From positions 1,116,001 through 1,180,000 of the forward strand of contig OZ251232.1 of NCBI GenBank assembly GCA_965240325.2: 64,000 nt of DNA. Direction: 5' to 3'. The notes below the pieces were generated by a model. The model ran no database searches and was not told the origin of the DNA. It worked only from the letters and a program-made list of their open reading frames with translations. A program made the position numbers and the translations under genes. Source of the DNA: Rebecca billardiae RCC1528 (taxonomy: Eukaryota; Haptophyta). This document shows, piece after piece, positions 21,101-30,100 of the stretch; the stretch's first letter is position 1; the number at the start of each line of letters is the position of its first letter.

Positions 21101-24100
21101 GCGCGCGCGCAGCACGCGGCCGCCGCCCATGCCGACGCGCACCGGCCGCGCCGTCTGCCGCGTGATCGGCGTGCCCGAGTTGAGGTGGTTCGCCTGCTGG
21201 TGGCGGAGCGGCACGAGGCCCACGGCGCGCAGCGCAAAGCTGTATGCGATGTTGGCGGCGGTGCGCACGTCGCCGGCCGGCGGCGGCTCGGCGGCGGCGG
21301 CGGCCGGCGCGCCGTGCGCGGCGCCGGCGCCAGGCGCGCCGAGCGACGCGGCGGCCGGTGCGCCGGGCGGTGCGCTGTCGAGAGCGTGGCCGGGCTCGGC
21401 GGCCGGGGGCGTCGCGTCGGTCGTCGCGTGCGCCGTCGCGGCCGTGGGGTCGCTCGCGTCCGCATCCGTCGGCGGCGGCGCCAACGCGCGCGGCTCGTTG
21501 GCATCTGTGGGCGGCGGCGGCAGGGCGGGCGGCTCGAGCAAGCTGCGGTACAGCCGCCGGCACTGATCCTCCGTGTCGTGCGTCTTGAACGCGTAGTCGC
21601 ACACGTAGTGCACGTGCTCGAAGATGAGGTCGCCGGCCGAATCGCGCGTCTCCACCGCGATGATCAGCTTCGTGTCGTTGTTGCCCTGCCACGACGTTCC
21701 GCTGCGCGGCTGTGCGAGCCGTGGCCAACAGTCGGTCGGGCTCTCGTACCGGTAGTGCCGGCCGTGCTGCACGAAGTGGCCGTCGCCCGAGTCGATGGCG
21801 CGCGCCTCGGCGAGCACGAGCCGCTTGTCGAACGTGGCGATGCCGAAGCGGCACTTCCAATGCGTCTCGCCGTCCTCGTCCGAGCGGATCGCCTCCTTCA
21901 CCTTGTGCAGGCAGTACGAGCACATGCACGTGTGCATGCACGACGCGTTGCACGAGTCGATGCGCCACCGGAAGAGCTTGGCCTCCGAGCCGTACATCTC
22001 GGGCAGCGTGCGCGCGCACGGGTGGGCCGCGCCGCGCGGCACGCGCGCCGTGCCCGCCGGCTTGCCCCACTCCGCCGTGTTGGGCTCGTGCGCGTTGCTG
22101 TCGTCGTTCCACGTCGTGCCGGCCGGGTGGTAGGAGTCCACCTGCCAGGTCGACCAACCGTCCGCGCGGCGCACCTCGCAGCCCAGCTCGTCGTCGTGCA
22201 CGTACTCGTCGGCGGCGGTCGTGTGCAGCACGGCGTGCAGCTGCGTCGCAAAGTGGCGTCGGAAGGTCTCGTCCCACTCGCGCACGCTCTTGGCGCGCTC
22301 TGCGGGGGCGCCGTCGTCATCGGCGTCGATGGGCTCCTCGGGCGGCCGACCCTCGCCCTTCTCGTCGCGCGTTGCGCGCTCGGCCTTGTGGCGCGCGCCG
22401 TTGACCGCGCGCGAGGCGGCGTGCGAAACGCCGCACCCGTGGCTGTGGATGAAGCTGCGCAGCTCGGCGTACTCGTACTTCCACATCGCGTCGTTCATGT
22501 GGTCCGCGTGGATGCCGACGGTGTTATGAAAGTTCACGCAGCGCCAGTCGAAGTACGCTGTGACGATCTGTGGCATCGAGCGGATGGCGTCGCGCAGCTG
22601 CGCGCGCGGCTTGTGCTCCCAGAGCTCGAGCGTGGTGCGGCGCGCCGCGGCGGCGTCGTTGCCCATCGCGGCGGCGGCGGCGGTTGCGTGCTCGGCGGCC
22701 GCGTCGCGCAGCGCGCGCGCGAGCGGCAGCCACCAGTACTCGGCGCACGCGCGCGAGAAGAAGACGAACGACGGCGGCATGCACTCCATGTTTTCCACCT
22801 CGGTGAACGTGCGCTCGTGGTACATGGCCAGCATCTCCTTCATCTTGGTCTTGGTCGAGGACGAGGTGCCCGGGACGTTGCCCGTGAGGCCGTACAGCGC
22901 GTTGAAGATCGTCTCGTCGCCGGCCTCCACGCGCTCGCGCATCGTCTCGACGGGCAGATCGGGCTCGTTCAGGTGCGCGTTGATGCCAAACGCCGCCTGG
23001 CCGCTCGCCTGCTTCTGCATGCGCAGCCGTTGGAGCACGATGCCGACGAGCGGGTGCGCGGCGACGCGGCCGGGCGCCGCCCACGTGACGTGCTCGATCC
23101 AGTGCAGCGCGTCGAGCGTCTTCTCGGTGGACAGCGTGCCGTCGCCGCCGCCGCCGGAGAAGACGCGCACGAAGAGGCCGCTCCAGAAGCCGGGGGTCTT
23201 CCACGGGTCGACGAGCGCTGCGCGTCGGCGCTGCAGCGCGGCGGCGGCGACGCCGCGGCCGGAGCGCACGTAGGCGTCGCGCGCGGCCTCGCCCACGGAG
23301 TCGGCGAGCGACTGCATCAGGGCCTCGTGCACGTCCACGTCCGCTGGGATCTGCACGAAGCCCGCGACCTCGTCGGCGTCCACTTCGGCGTCGTCGCCGG
23401 CGCGCGTCCACCGAGGGCGCCCGTTCACGTCTGCGTCGGCTGCGCCGGCGTCCGGGTGGCCCGGCGGCACGCGCACGACGAAGAGGTCGTTGGGCACGGC
23501 GCCCTCGGGGAGGCTGGCGAGGCTCTCGTGGCGCACGTTCACGTCGTGGAACGCGGGATTGGGCATGCGGTCGCGGCGGAAGAAGCGCCCGCGCAGGGGC
23601 GTGTGCGCCGCCGAGCCGGTGTCGGTCAGCACTCCGTTGTGGTCGTTGTACGGGTAGCGCACGTAGTTGGCTGCGGCCTCGCCGAGCGGCACGGCGGCGT
23701 GGCCCCCCTGCGGCACGCCGACGCACAGCGAGCGGATGGCGAGCGCCAGCCGCGAGCGCGACACGACGTAGCGCTTGCGCAGTCGCCGCTCGCCGCTCGC
23801 GGTGGTGGGCACGACGACGACGTAGTCCACGTCCGTCGGCAGGCGCGGCAGCCAGCGGCTCACCTTCACGTCGTCGATGAGGAAGGTGATGCAGCCGCGC
23901 TGCTCGAGGCCGGCGCCGCCCTGGAGCGCGTGCAGGGTGGCGGCGCACGCGTACTTGCCCAGCAGCTGCAGCTCGAACTCGGTGCACGGCAGCAGGTACT
24001 CGGACACCGGCAGGAAGTGCATGTTGTTGTGGTGGAGGTCGCTGGACATGTCGCCGGCGGGGCTGGAGAAGCCCGAGTAGGGGTGTGCCTTGAGCTCGTT

Positions 24101-26293
24101 GTTGTCCGGCGTGCGGCGCCGCGCCGCGCTGGTGTTGAGCGCCATGCAGATCTTGCACATCACGCGCGACTTGGGCGCGCCCGGATAGCGCTGCGCGCGC
24201 GGCTGGCAGTCCCACGGCGCGGCGATGACCGTGTTGAACCCTGGGCGTGCGCTCAGATCGGCGCCGGAGTCGTGGCCAATGTTGCGCACCTGCAGGCACA
24301 CGGTGCACATGCCAACGGCGTGCTTCTCCTCGCCGCGGCTGAAGGTGAGCATCGCTGCGCACGAGTGCGTGTTCGCGTGGATCAACCCCTGCACGTGCTC
24401 CGGCGGGTCGAAGTCCGGAGTCGGCGGCGGGATGCCGGTCGCGCCGGTGGCGTCGGCCTCGTCGTCGCTCATCGGGTCGCCGACCAGGTGGCCGTCGGTG
24501 GGCGGCGGCGCGCCGGGCTGCGAGGCGGCCAAGGGGGCGGCGCCGCTCGGCGTGGGGTGCGGTTTGGAAAGCGCCGAGTCGCGCGCCGACGTCTGCGAGC
24601 GCAGCACGCGCGAGTGTCGCGGCGCCGCCATGCTGGTCACGCCGGTGGCGTCGGCCTGGTCGTCGCTCAGCGGCTCCTCGGCGACGTGGTCGTCGGCGCG
24701 CGGCGGCGCGCCCGGCTGCAAGGCGCCCACGGGCGCTGCGCCGCTCGGCGTGGGATGCGAAGCGGATGGCGCCGAGCCGTGCGCTGGCGCCTGCGAGCGT
24801 AGCACGCGCGAGTGCCGCGGCGGCGCCGTGCCGCGGTTCGGCGCGGCGAAGTCATCGAGCGCGTCGCACGACTCCTCCATGTCCACGCGCATGGCGTCGG
24901 CAACGGCTGGGAGCCCGGCGATGGGGGCGGCTGGGCTCGCTGTCGCGTCCGCGGCGTTGGTCTCCGCGGCGAGCGCGGGGTCGGAGGCGCGCTGCGCGAT
25001 ATGCGGCGACGGGTGCGAGCGCGCCGACTCGCGTGCGCCTTCGACACACGTCGCCATCGCGTCGGGCTGCGCGCACGTCCCTGCCACGTCGGCAAAAGAC
25101 TTGCCCGTGAGCGCCGTGAGCAGCATCAAGCGCCGCCACTCCTTGGGGTCGAACGGCTGGCTCATGCCGCACGGCGCGTGGCCTCGCACGGTGTCGAGGA
25201 CGTACGCGAAGACGAGCACCGCGCAGTGCACCGTGCCCGGCACCTGCCGCGCCATCGTCAACGGCCGCTCGCGCGCGCGCTCGAACACGCGCCACGTGGA
25301 GGGGCCGCGCCGCGCGCATGTGCGCGGTGTGCGCTGCTGCTGGGCCTCGTGCGCGTCGGCGAGCAGCAGCTGCACGTTCGAGACGAACCCGATCATGTCG
25401 CCTCCGCCCAGGGGCTCGCGGTACTCGATGATCTCGCGCCGCAAGTCGACGAGCCCCTGCGCCCAGTGGTTGCCGTCCTGGTTGATGATGAAGGAGAGCA
25501 CGTCGTACTCGTTCAGGTCGAAGAGCGCAAAGATGTCGGCCACCTTCTCCCACGCGTACACGCCCGCACCCATGAGCAAGGTCCACACCCACGAGGGAAC
25601 GTGCAGCACGCGGGGCGGGGCGGGCAGCCCGTGGCTCCGCGCGAGCTCGCGTACGCGCTGCATGTGCCGCATCTCGACCGCGATGACGTAGTCGAGCGCC
25701 TCGCCGCCAACGAATCCGCCAGAGGAGATCGTGAGCATCTCCTCCTGCCGCCAGCTGAGATCGTGTGTCGCGAGGATGCCAATGTCCGCTCCGGGCACGA
25801 TGGGCTCGGCGAAGGTCGCGTCGGCGTCGTGCACGGCCGCCACGCTGCGCAACAGCGCGTCCAGGTCCAAGCGCTCGTCGGCGCTCGCCGCTCCGCGCGA
25901 CAGGTCCGGCACTCGCACGTTCGGCGGTATCAGGAGCTGTTGGCGGTGTACGCGCGCGCAGTGCGAGAGCGTGTGCCACTCGCGATCGACGGTGGGCACG
26001 CGCTGCTCGAGCAGGCACATGAAGCGCAGCGCATGCGCCACTGGCTTCACGACGTTGGCCTCGTCCCGCAGCGCCCGTGCCATGGTGGAGGATGGCGCGA
26101 CGATCTTGCACGCTCGGCGTTTCAGCTCGTTGCGGATGCCCGTCTGGGATCGGCGATAGCGCGTTGTCGCCTCAGTCGCCGACTCGCGAAGACGCGGTTC
26201 CTTCCACGGCTGCAAACCCGGCAAGTGCGTGCGGTGCGCGTCGTACGCCGCTTTGCGCTGCCCCTCCGTCGCATTGGTCACCGTCGACGCCAT
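18158..26293 (-). CDS. Helitron Rep/helicase protein with N-terminal Ulp1-like protease
   Basis: Single frame of 2711 codons. Residues about 185-360 resemble a C48/Ulp1 cysteine protease: GGFVGGEALDYVIAVEM, NQDGNHWAQGLVDL (His near 275) and QVPGTVHCAVLVFAYV (Cys near 354). Zinc-binding CxxC pairs and an AHPYSGF region (about 640-900) resemble DUF6570 of Helitron proteins. Residues about 1180-1570 are Rep-like: FVFFSRACAEYWW, IHSHGCGVSH (a diverged HUH) and YVCDYAFK (possible twin tyrosines). After alanine/proline-rich linkers comes a PIF1-like superfamily 1 helicase with GEAGTGKS (about 2152), VQIDESSML (2251), VAGDPSQLDPVG (2300) and YVAFTRPRRARDF (2598). It would nick, unwind and copy the element by rolling-circle transposition. 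There are no stops or frameshifts, so it looks recently active. The diverged HUH and the missing usual acidic residue in the protease make those two calls less sure than the helicase. Confidence 0.9.
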   Translation of the reverse strand: MASTVTNATEGQRKAAYDAHRTHLPGLQPWKEPRLRESATEATTRYRRSQTGIRNELKRRACKIVAPSSTMARALRDEANVVKPVAHALRFMCLLEQRVPTVDREWHTLSHCARVHRQQLLIPPNVRVPDLSRGAASADERLDLDALLRSVAAVHDADATFAEPIVPGADIGILATHDLSWRQEEMLTISSGGFVGGEALDYVIAVEMRHMQRVRELARSHGLPAPPRVLHVPSWVWTLLMGAGVYAWEKVADIFALFDLNEYDVLSFIINQDGNHWAQGLVDLRREIIEYREPLGGGDMIGFVSNVQLLLADAHEAQQQRTPRTCARRGPSTWRVFERARERPLTMARQVPGTVHCAVLVFAYVLDTVRGHAPCGMSQPFDPKEWRRLMLLTALTGKSFADVAGTCAQPDAMATCVEGARESARSHPSPHIAQRASDPALAAETNAADATASPAAPIAGLPAVADAMRVDMEESCDALDDFAAPNRGTAPPRHSRVLRSQAPAHGSAPSASHPTPSGAAPVGALQPGAPPRADDHVAEEPLSDDQADATGVTSMAAPRHSRVLRSQTSARDSALSKPHPTPSGAAPLAASQPGAPPPTDGHLVGDPMSDDEADATGATGIPPPTPDFDPPEHVQGLIHANTHSCAAMLTFSRGEEKHAVGMCTVCLQVRNIGHDSGADLSARPGFNTVIAAPWDCQPRAQRYPGAPKSRVMCKICMALNTSAARRRTPDNNELKAHPYSGFSSPAGDMSSDLHHNNMHFLPVSEYLLPCTEFELQLLGKYACAATLHALQGGAGLEQRGCITFLIDDVKVSRWLPRLPTDVDYVVVVPTTASGERRLRKRYVVSRSRLALAIRSLCVGVPQGGHAAVPLGEAAANYVRYPYNDHNGVLTDTGSAAHTPLRGRFFRRDRMPNPAFHDVNVRHESLASLPEGAVPNDLFVVRVPPGHPDAGAADADVNGRPRWTRAGDDAEVDADEVAGFVQIPADVDVHEALMQSLADSVGEAARDAYVRSGRGVAAAALQRRRAALVDPWKTPGFWSGLFVRVFSGGGGDGTLSTEKTLDALHWIEHVTWAAPGRVAAHPLVGIVLQRLRMQKQASGQAAFGINAHLNEPDLPVETMRERVEAGDETIFNALYGLTGNVPGTSSSTKTKMKEMLAMYHERTFTEVENMECMPPSFVFFSRACAEYWWLPLARALRDAAAEHATAAAAAMGNDAAAARRTTLELWEHKPRAQLRDAIRSMPQIVTAYFDWRCVNFHNTVGIHADHMNDAMWKYEYAELRSFIHSHGCGVSHAASRAVNGARHKAERATRDEKGEGRPPEEPIDADDDGAPAERAKSVREWDETFRRHFATQLHAVLHTTAADEYVHDDELGCEVRRADGWSTWQVDSYHPAGTTWNDDSNAHEPNTAEWGKPAGTARVPRGAAHPCARTLPEMYGSEAKLFRWRIDSCNASCMHTCMCSYCLHKVKEAIRSDEDGETHWKCRFGIATFDKRLVLAEARAIDSGDGHFVQHGRHYRYESPTDCWPRLAQPRSGTSWQGNNDTKLIIAVETRDSAGDLIFEHVHYVCDYAFKTHDTEDQCRRLYRSLLEPPALPPPPTDANEPRALAPPPTDADASDPTAATAHATTDATPPAAEPGHALDSAPPGAPAAASLGAPGAGAAHGAPAAAAAEPPPAGDVRTAANIAYSFALRAVGLVPLRHQQANHLNSGTPITRQTARPVRVGMGGGRVLRARPTALMPNGEPAPRPPTSIWPSSRVEAKKPVMQQYIDYREERIDEGHSEWLSLHEWLVRCQCARNTSPPDTCPCQRNLFVQATGVTYMVSWPMQQGWATMQLLLHSRRRWFTEADVLVMLDGQPAASAHDALLDACWLDENDDGELRRSVESCDTHANELPCSHVPHARGERWASGEFPPGVVELIKHAHTASTFRGRRRAAQAAACARQRATERRQREQEERAPAADARDADGETDASDSERDDGADRARTANDLEALASAARVAPALAGGADDGVGTYTVRPAPPGFNWHAAGREALARGLAAYDCDAPTALAALGADVERALADHLPRQLASRAHSALANAAGQTTPGATANAAVRTDATVRSFELAPLDVPLLRASPSQRAAIAVTLLSMLRRATSPTTSGAAPDYQYSRLLLHGEAGTGKSVVLRGQERCAHRLFGARPAGERCAGGLAPTGAAAVSMSPRARTVASTCPERLDRKNGADDAGSLSLERVNALRALACVDQASGDLRSALELVQIDESSMLTARQFESVVMDFAQALGMPVPAAAPGARLTRMLPFDQTVAGDPSQLDPVGKNNLDWPLARLQGLQRLGGVRYRQEFVDAIVLTEQKRLQLVDDDDRALQRLQRHMKHGLLDRQDFDWAQTRVLGNMSEEERELFERVDEVMHVWGRRADVNDGNVRCVDALAAARDEPAATVRATTSVGRCRASRDPNKQVGQLPMYTHLAPSSVLVCCANGGGYPELCAPCGIANATRGTCVAAMYAPGEGAPEHQPAAVVVHHPTYKGEPIAAGWPPTWVAYAPVAKDCDAHCCSRTMVPLEPGMHVTFFKVQGITVGEKEMIKRIVVHLDFSSGLNTEALWPRSTYVAFTRPRRARDFALAASLTLENFMAINNAAWRADAEIERQRVAELDAATRARMAPHMSDEGWVALLARLDAACDDGVRDAACAAAADDDDDDRLACALDGCASCAIWRAARADGHE

Positions 26294-27034
26294 GCAGGCC
26301 GGACGTGGGCCCCCAGGCGCCGAGCGATCTTTGGCCGCGAGCTCGCGAGCGTGAAAGATGATCGCTTGCTCTTTTCAAGGGAACGCCATCGACCGTAGCA
26401 AACGGATTTGCATGCGCCCGACCTTGCCAACCGGGGCACGCGACAGTCCGGTGTGCGGATTCCGGCGATCGAGTTCAGAAGGCCGCGCCAAACCTTGCGT
26501 CGCGTGCGATGGCGCTTCCCGCCCGCGAGACGCCTCGTGATGAGGGCCTTTCCGCACCGAGCCCCACGCGCGGCGGAGGATCGCGCGAGGCGGCCATCGT
26601 GCGCAGCGCTTGATGCTATGGCCGGTGCGACCTTTCGACGTGCACGTCGGGCGAGGATCGCCCCAAGTCGCACGATCGTGTCGACGCGCCGAGCGTACCG
26701 CATCAAACGGGTCGATTTGGGCCCCGTTCGACCTGCACGCGAGACGACGAGGGCAGCAATCGCGAATCGGGCGAAAACACCGTTCGGGAGTCCTCTCACG
26801 ATGTCCGCGCCGGCGTTGGATTTGGCGCGCGCCGCCCACGCGCTCCGCGCCAGGCGCCATATGGTTTTCGGCCGAGCGTCCCCAGTGGGAGCTGCGAGGG
26901 CGCCCGGTAGTGAGCGAAGCGACCCGGCAGTGAGCGAGGCGATTTTCTTTTCTTTGCGAGGCGATTTTCTTTTTCTCTTTTCTTTTTCTTATCTTTTTCC
27001 CGGGCACTACAAGGGGCGGACCTACGGCCCGCCA
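26294..27034 (-). other. Helitron 5' leader and terminus
   Basis: About 740 bp of non-coding leader precede the Helitron start codon. It is conserved in copy A (4405-5000) and copy C (52245-52860), including a purine-rich tract near the end (about 26940-27000, AAAAAGAAAAG-like on the element strand). The outermost 20 bp can pair GGCGG with CCGCC as a short hairpin. Confidence 0.75.
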
Positions 27035-27110
27035 TTGCATGAACAATGGCTGCTGTTGGCCTTGCTCTTGAATGGTGAAACCGATTGAATTGCATGATGA
27101 AAGTCTACTG
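27035..27110 (-). repeat. Copia 5' LTR, piece 2 of 3
   Basis: Identical to 10424-10499 of the intact LTR. It is bounded on the left by the Helitron 5' end and on the right by the LINE 5' junction, after TCTACTG. Confidence 0.92.
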
Positions 27111-30100
27111 CCTGCACTCGCCTGGGTTTGCCCCTGCGGCGTACCCCCCGTTCGTCGAGGGTGGGCTGCGCGCGCTGAACACCTGCCCGGCCGGTGCGGC
27201 GCGGTGGGCGCCGGCCACCTACCGTGAACTCGCGCTCCTCACTCTCAGGGAGGTGTGCGGCTCGCGTGTCGAGCACATCATGGATACGTACTCCAATAGG
27301 CTGTCTCTGCGGAAGCGCAGCAGCCGGACTGCCCGGCTCAACGCCATCCTCGACATGACTGTGGGTGCCACGATCGAGATGGCAGTGCCCAGGGCTGGCC
27401 CCAACCTGCCGGGCCGTGCCCACACGAGCATGCTGGAGGAGAGCATCCTGCGTGATGGTGGGACCTCCGCCGCGCAGATGATACGCGCCACCAATGGGGG
27501 AGCCGCAGCAGCTGTCCTCTCCCTCTTCACAGCGGACGGCAGGAGGGCCCTCCGTGCATACGACCCCGCGCAGGAGTGGATGTGCGGTCGCCTGGCCCAT
27601 GCCTTGCTGGATGGGCTCGTTGACAACTGGCTCACCGCCCCGGAAAACTTTCTGCTCACCGGGCACCTGGGCCCTGCGGACCGGGCTGCGGCCCACGAAC
27701 GCGAAATCCCTACTGATGGCAGGCTGCCAGTGCGCGGCCTGCTGGCTGACACAGACAGGCTGATGGCCGGAGTGGATGGCTCCTACGTCCCAGGCAGGGG
27801 CCAGGGGGCAGCTGCTGTGGCATATGCGCTACCCCTCACACCGGGCGGCGAGCGCCATGCCATCACCATCTTCACAGCCACGTACCCCGGCGAGCAGTCA
27901 GCCCAGAACTCTGAGATTGCCGCTGCCACCCTGGGAGTGAAGGTGCTCTCTACTATTGGAGTGCGGCACGCCCACATAGGGTGGGACTGCGATACTGCCC
28001 TGCACCACACCCTCCGCGCCCGGCCGGACTTGACAGCCCCGGGAGAGTCTGTTCCCCGCCAGGGCACTGGCACCGCAGCCAAACTCCTCTCTGGCAGCCC
28101 CCACATGGTGCGCCTCCTCCGGCTCCTGGACATCTGCGTCCCACCGGCGTCGGGTCACCAGTGGGCGTTTCGCCACCAACAGGCAGGCCATGCGGAACTG
28201 GACCGCCTGGTTGGCAACACCCTGGCCCCACGGTGGTCGGCCCTCGACAACGCCTTCTGCGTGAGCTCGGCCCAATGTGAAGCGCTGCTGCGCATAGTGC
28301 TCGGACATGCCCCTGGCACCCCACGCGAAGCTGCGCTCCGTACGGTCTGCAACCTGTGTGCGGATTGGGCCAGCAAGCAGGTCGCCAGGGGTGACCGGCA
28401 GGCATCGTTCGCACTGGGGCCGATGGTCTGGCTGCCGTACAGAGTGTCACTGATGGAGCACGGCTCTGCCACGTTGCTACCGTCCTGCCCAAACCAGGTC
28501 CGCACCCGCGTCATGGACAGGGCGCGCAGGGCTGCGCTGGAGGCACATGCTGCCACGCCTGCTGCAGCAGCGAAGTACAGGCTCAAACTGGCTGGACCCG
28601 ACAGTGACCAGGAACCCGACCACCAGGGCGGTACCCCGCTCCCATGCGATGTCCGCGAGTCCACACACTCGCTTCAGAACCAGTGGTGCCGCGAGCGCAT
28701 CAGTAAGTTTGTGCTGCGCTGCGCGGTCGGTGCACTGGTTTACAATGCGGATGCTGTGGCAGCCACACCGGCCCTGGCTGGTGTCCGGCGACGGTGCACC
28801 AGCTCGCGGGCGACCTATGCCCTGGGCACAGAGTGCCTATTCTGCCTGAAGGCGGGGGACCCGAACCCAGGGCCGGATAGCGTGCACCACGTCTTCCATC
28901 AGTGCCCGCACGCACACGCGCAGCGGAACGCTGAGGACAGGGTGGGAGCTGCGATACGTAAGGCCGCGAATGGCGCCATCCCACAGCCCGAAGCCACCCG
29001 ACTCGCGGTCCAGGCGACGCTTCACCCCTTCTACTATGCTGGCAAGGTGACCGAGGCCACTGTCACAGCTGTGAAGCAAGCACTGGCTGCCCACCAGCCG
29101 CCTGGCGGCCAGCCGGTGCCGTACGCCGCAGGGATGATCCACAAGCCCTTGGCCCTGGCCGCCAGCAAAATCCACGACGAGCGCAGGGCGCTGAGCCTCA
29201 GCTCGGCGTATGCCAAGACGTACGACTTGGATAAGTACTGGGCCCTCCTCCATAAGCAAGGCCGGGCGGCTGCCAGCCAGGCGGAGCCCGCCCCTGCTGC
29301 TGAGGTGGCAGAGCCAGGCCCACCTGCTGAAGACTCGCCAGCCCCCGATGAGCTGCTGCAACAGCAGCCGGCCGCAGCTGCCCCACCGGCTGCAGATGCC
29401 CCCGCCAGCGATGCGCAGGCGCCCGCTGCGTTGGGGCCTGGCCTTGCTCCAGCAGCGGCGAGCCACCCCCTGCCTGCACAGCTGCTGGGCCCGGTGCCGG
29501 AGGGCGCCGCAGCTGGGCCGCCAGCGGCAGCGCACGCTGGCCTGGCTGGCGCGGCGATGCACGGCGCACAGCGTGGCAGCAGGCGGCGGCCCCGCTCGCC
29601 CGATGCAGACGCCCTGGCACACCAGGATGATAACGGTGCGAGTGGGCCCCCTGCCCAGCAGCGGCGGTTGGCAGCAGCGGCAGGCTCCACCCCTCGCACT
29701 GCGGGCCCCCCAATCGACGATGTGGCTGCCGGCCACTCTCAACACCCTGCACACCGGCGGCCCTCAGTGCGGCTGCCACCTATGCCTGCCTACGTTGCTG
29801 TCCAGCCACAGTGGCGCGAGGCGGCCACTGAGCTGCTGGCAGCAGTGGGGCATGCTGTGTACCCTACTTGCATGCATGGGGACTGCCTCCTGCTGGCAGC
29901 CATGGGCTATGTCGAGGAGCGTGCCGCCGCAGTGGGCCCCTGCACCGCCGCCTACCAGGCAGTCCGCTTCCTCAGGGCAGCTGCTGTGGACTGGGTGCTC
30001 GGCACGGCACGTCTCTCACGGACACACCGGCTTCAATTGGGGCTCGTGGACGCGGATGGACTGGAGGCCATCAGCATGTCTGACAGCTATAGGGCCACAT

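Larger units (their letters stand above)
17642..27034 (-). mobile_element. Complete autonomous Helitron (Helentron-like ends)
   Basis: It sits between LTR bases equivalent to 10423 and 10424, with no target duplication; on the element strand the junction is CATGCAA^TTTAC, the A^T site expected of Helitrons (a T^T reading is also possible). The 5' end is TGGCGGGCCGTAGGTCC (27034 downward). A 10-bp inverted match ACGGCCCGCC lies about 30 bp inside the 3' end (17669-17678), followed by a C-rich run and CCGCCAGGGC. Such offset, asymmetric inverted repeats resemble Helentron/Helitron2 elements more than canonical TC...CTRR ends. Two deleted relatives share both ends. The region 17642-18157 is 3' untranslated sequence. 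Confidence 0.9.

Noticed and set aside
18164-24802. Plus-strand open frames of 958 and 1205 codons
   Set aside because: They lie antisense to the Helitron protein, are Arg/Ala/Val-rich and have no domains; they are GC-bias shadows.
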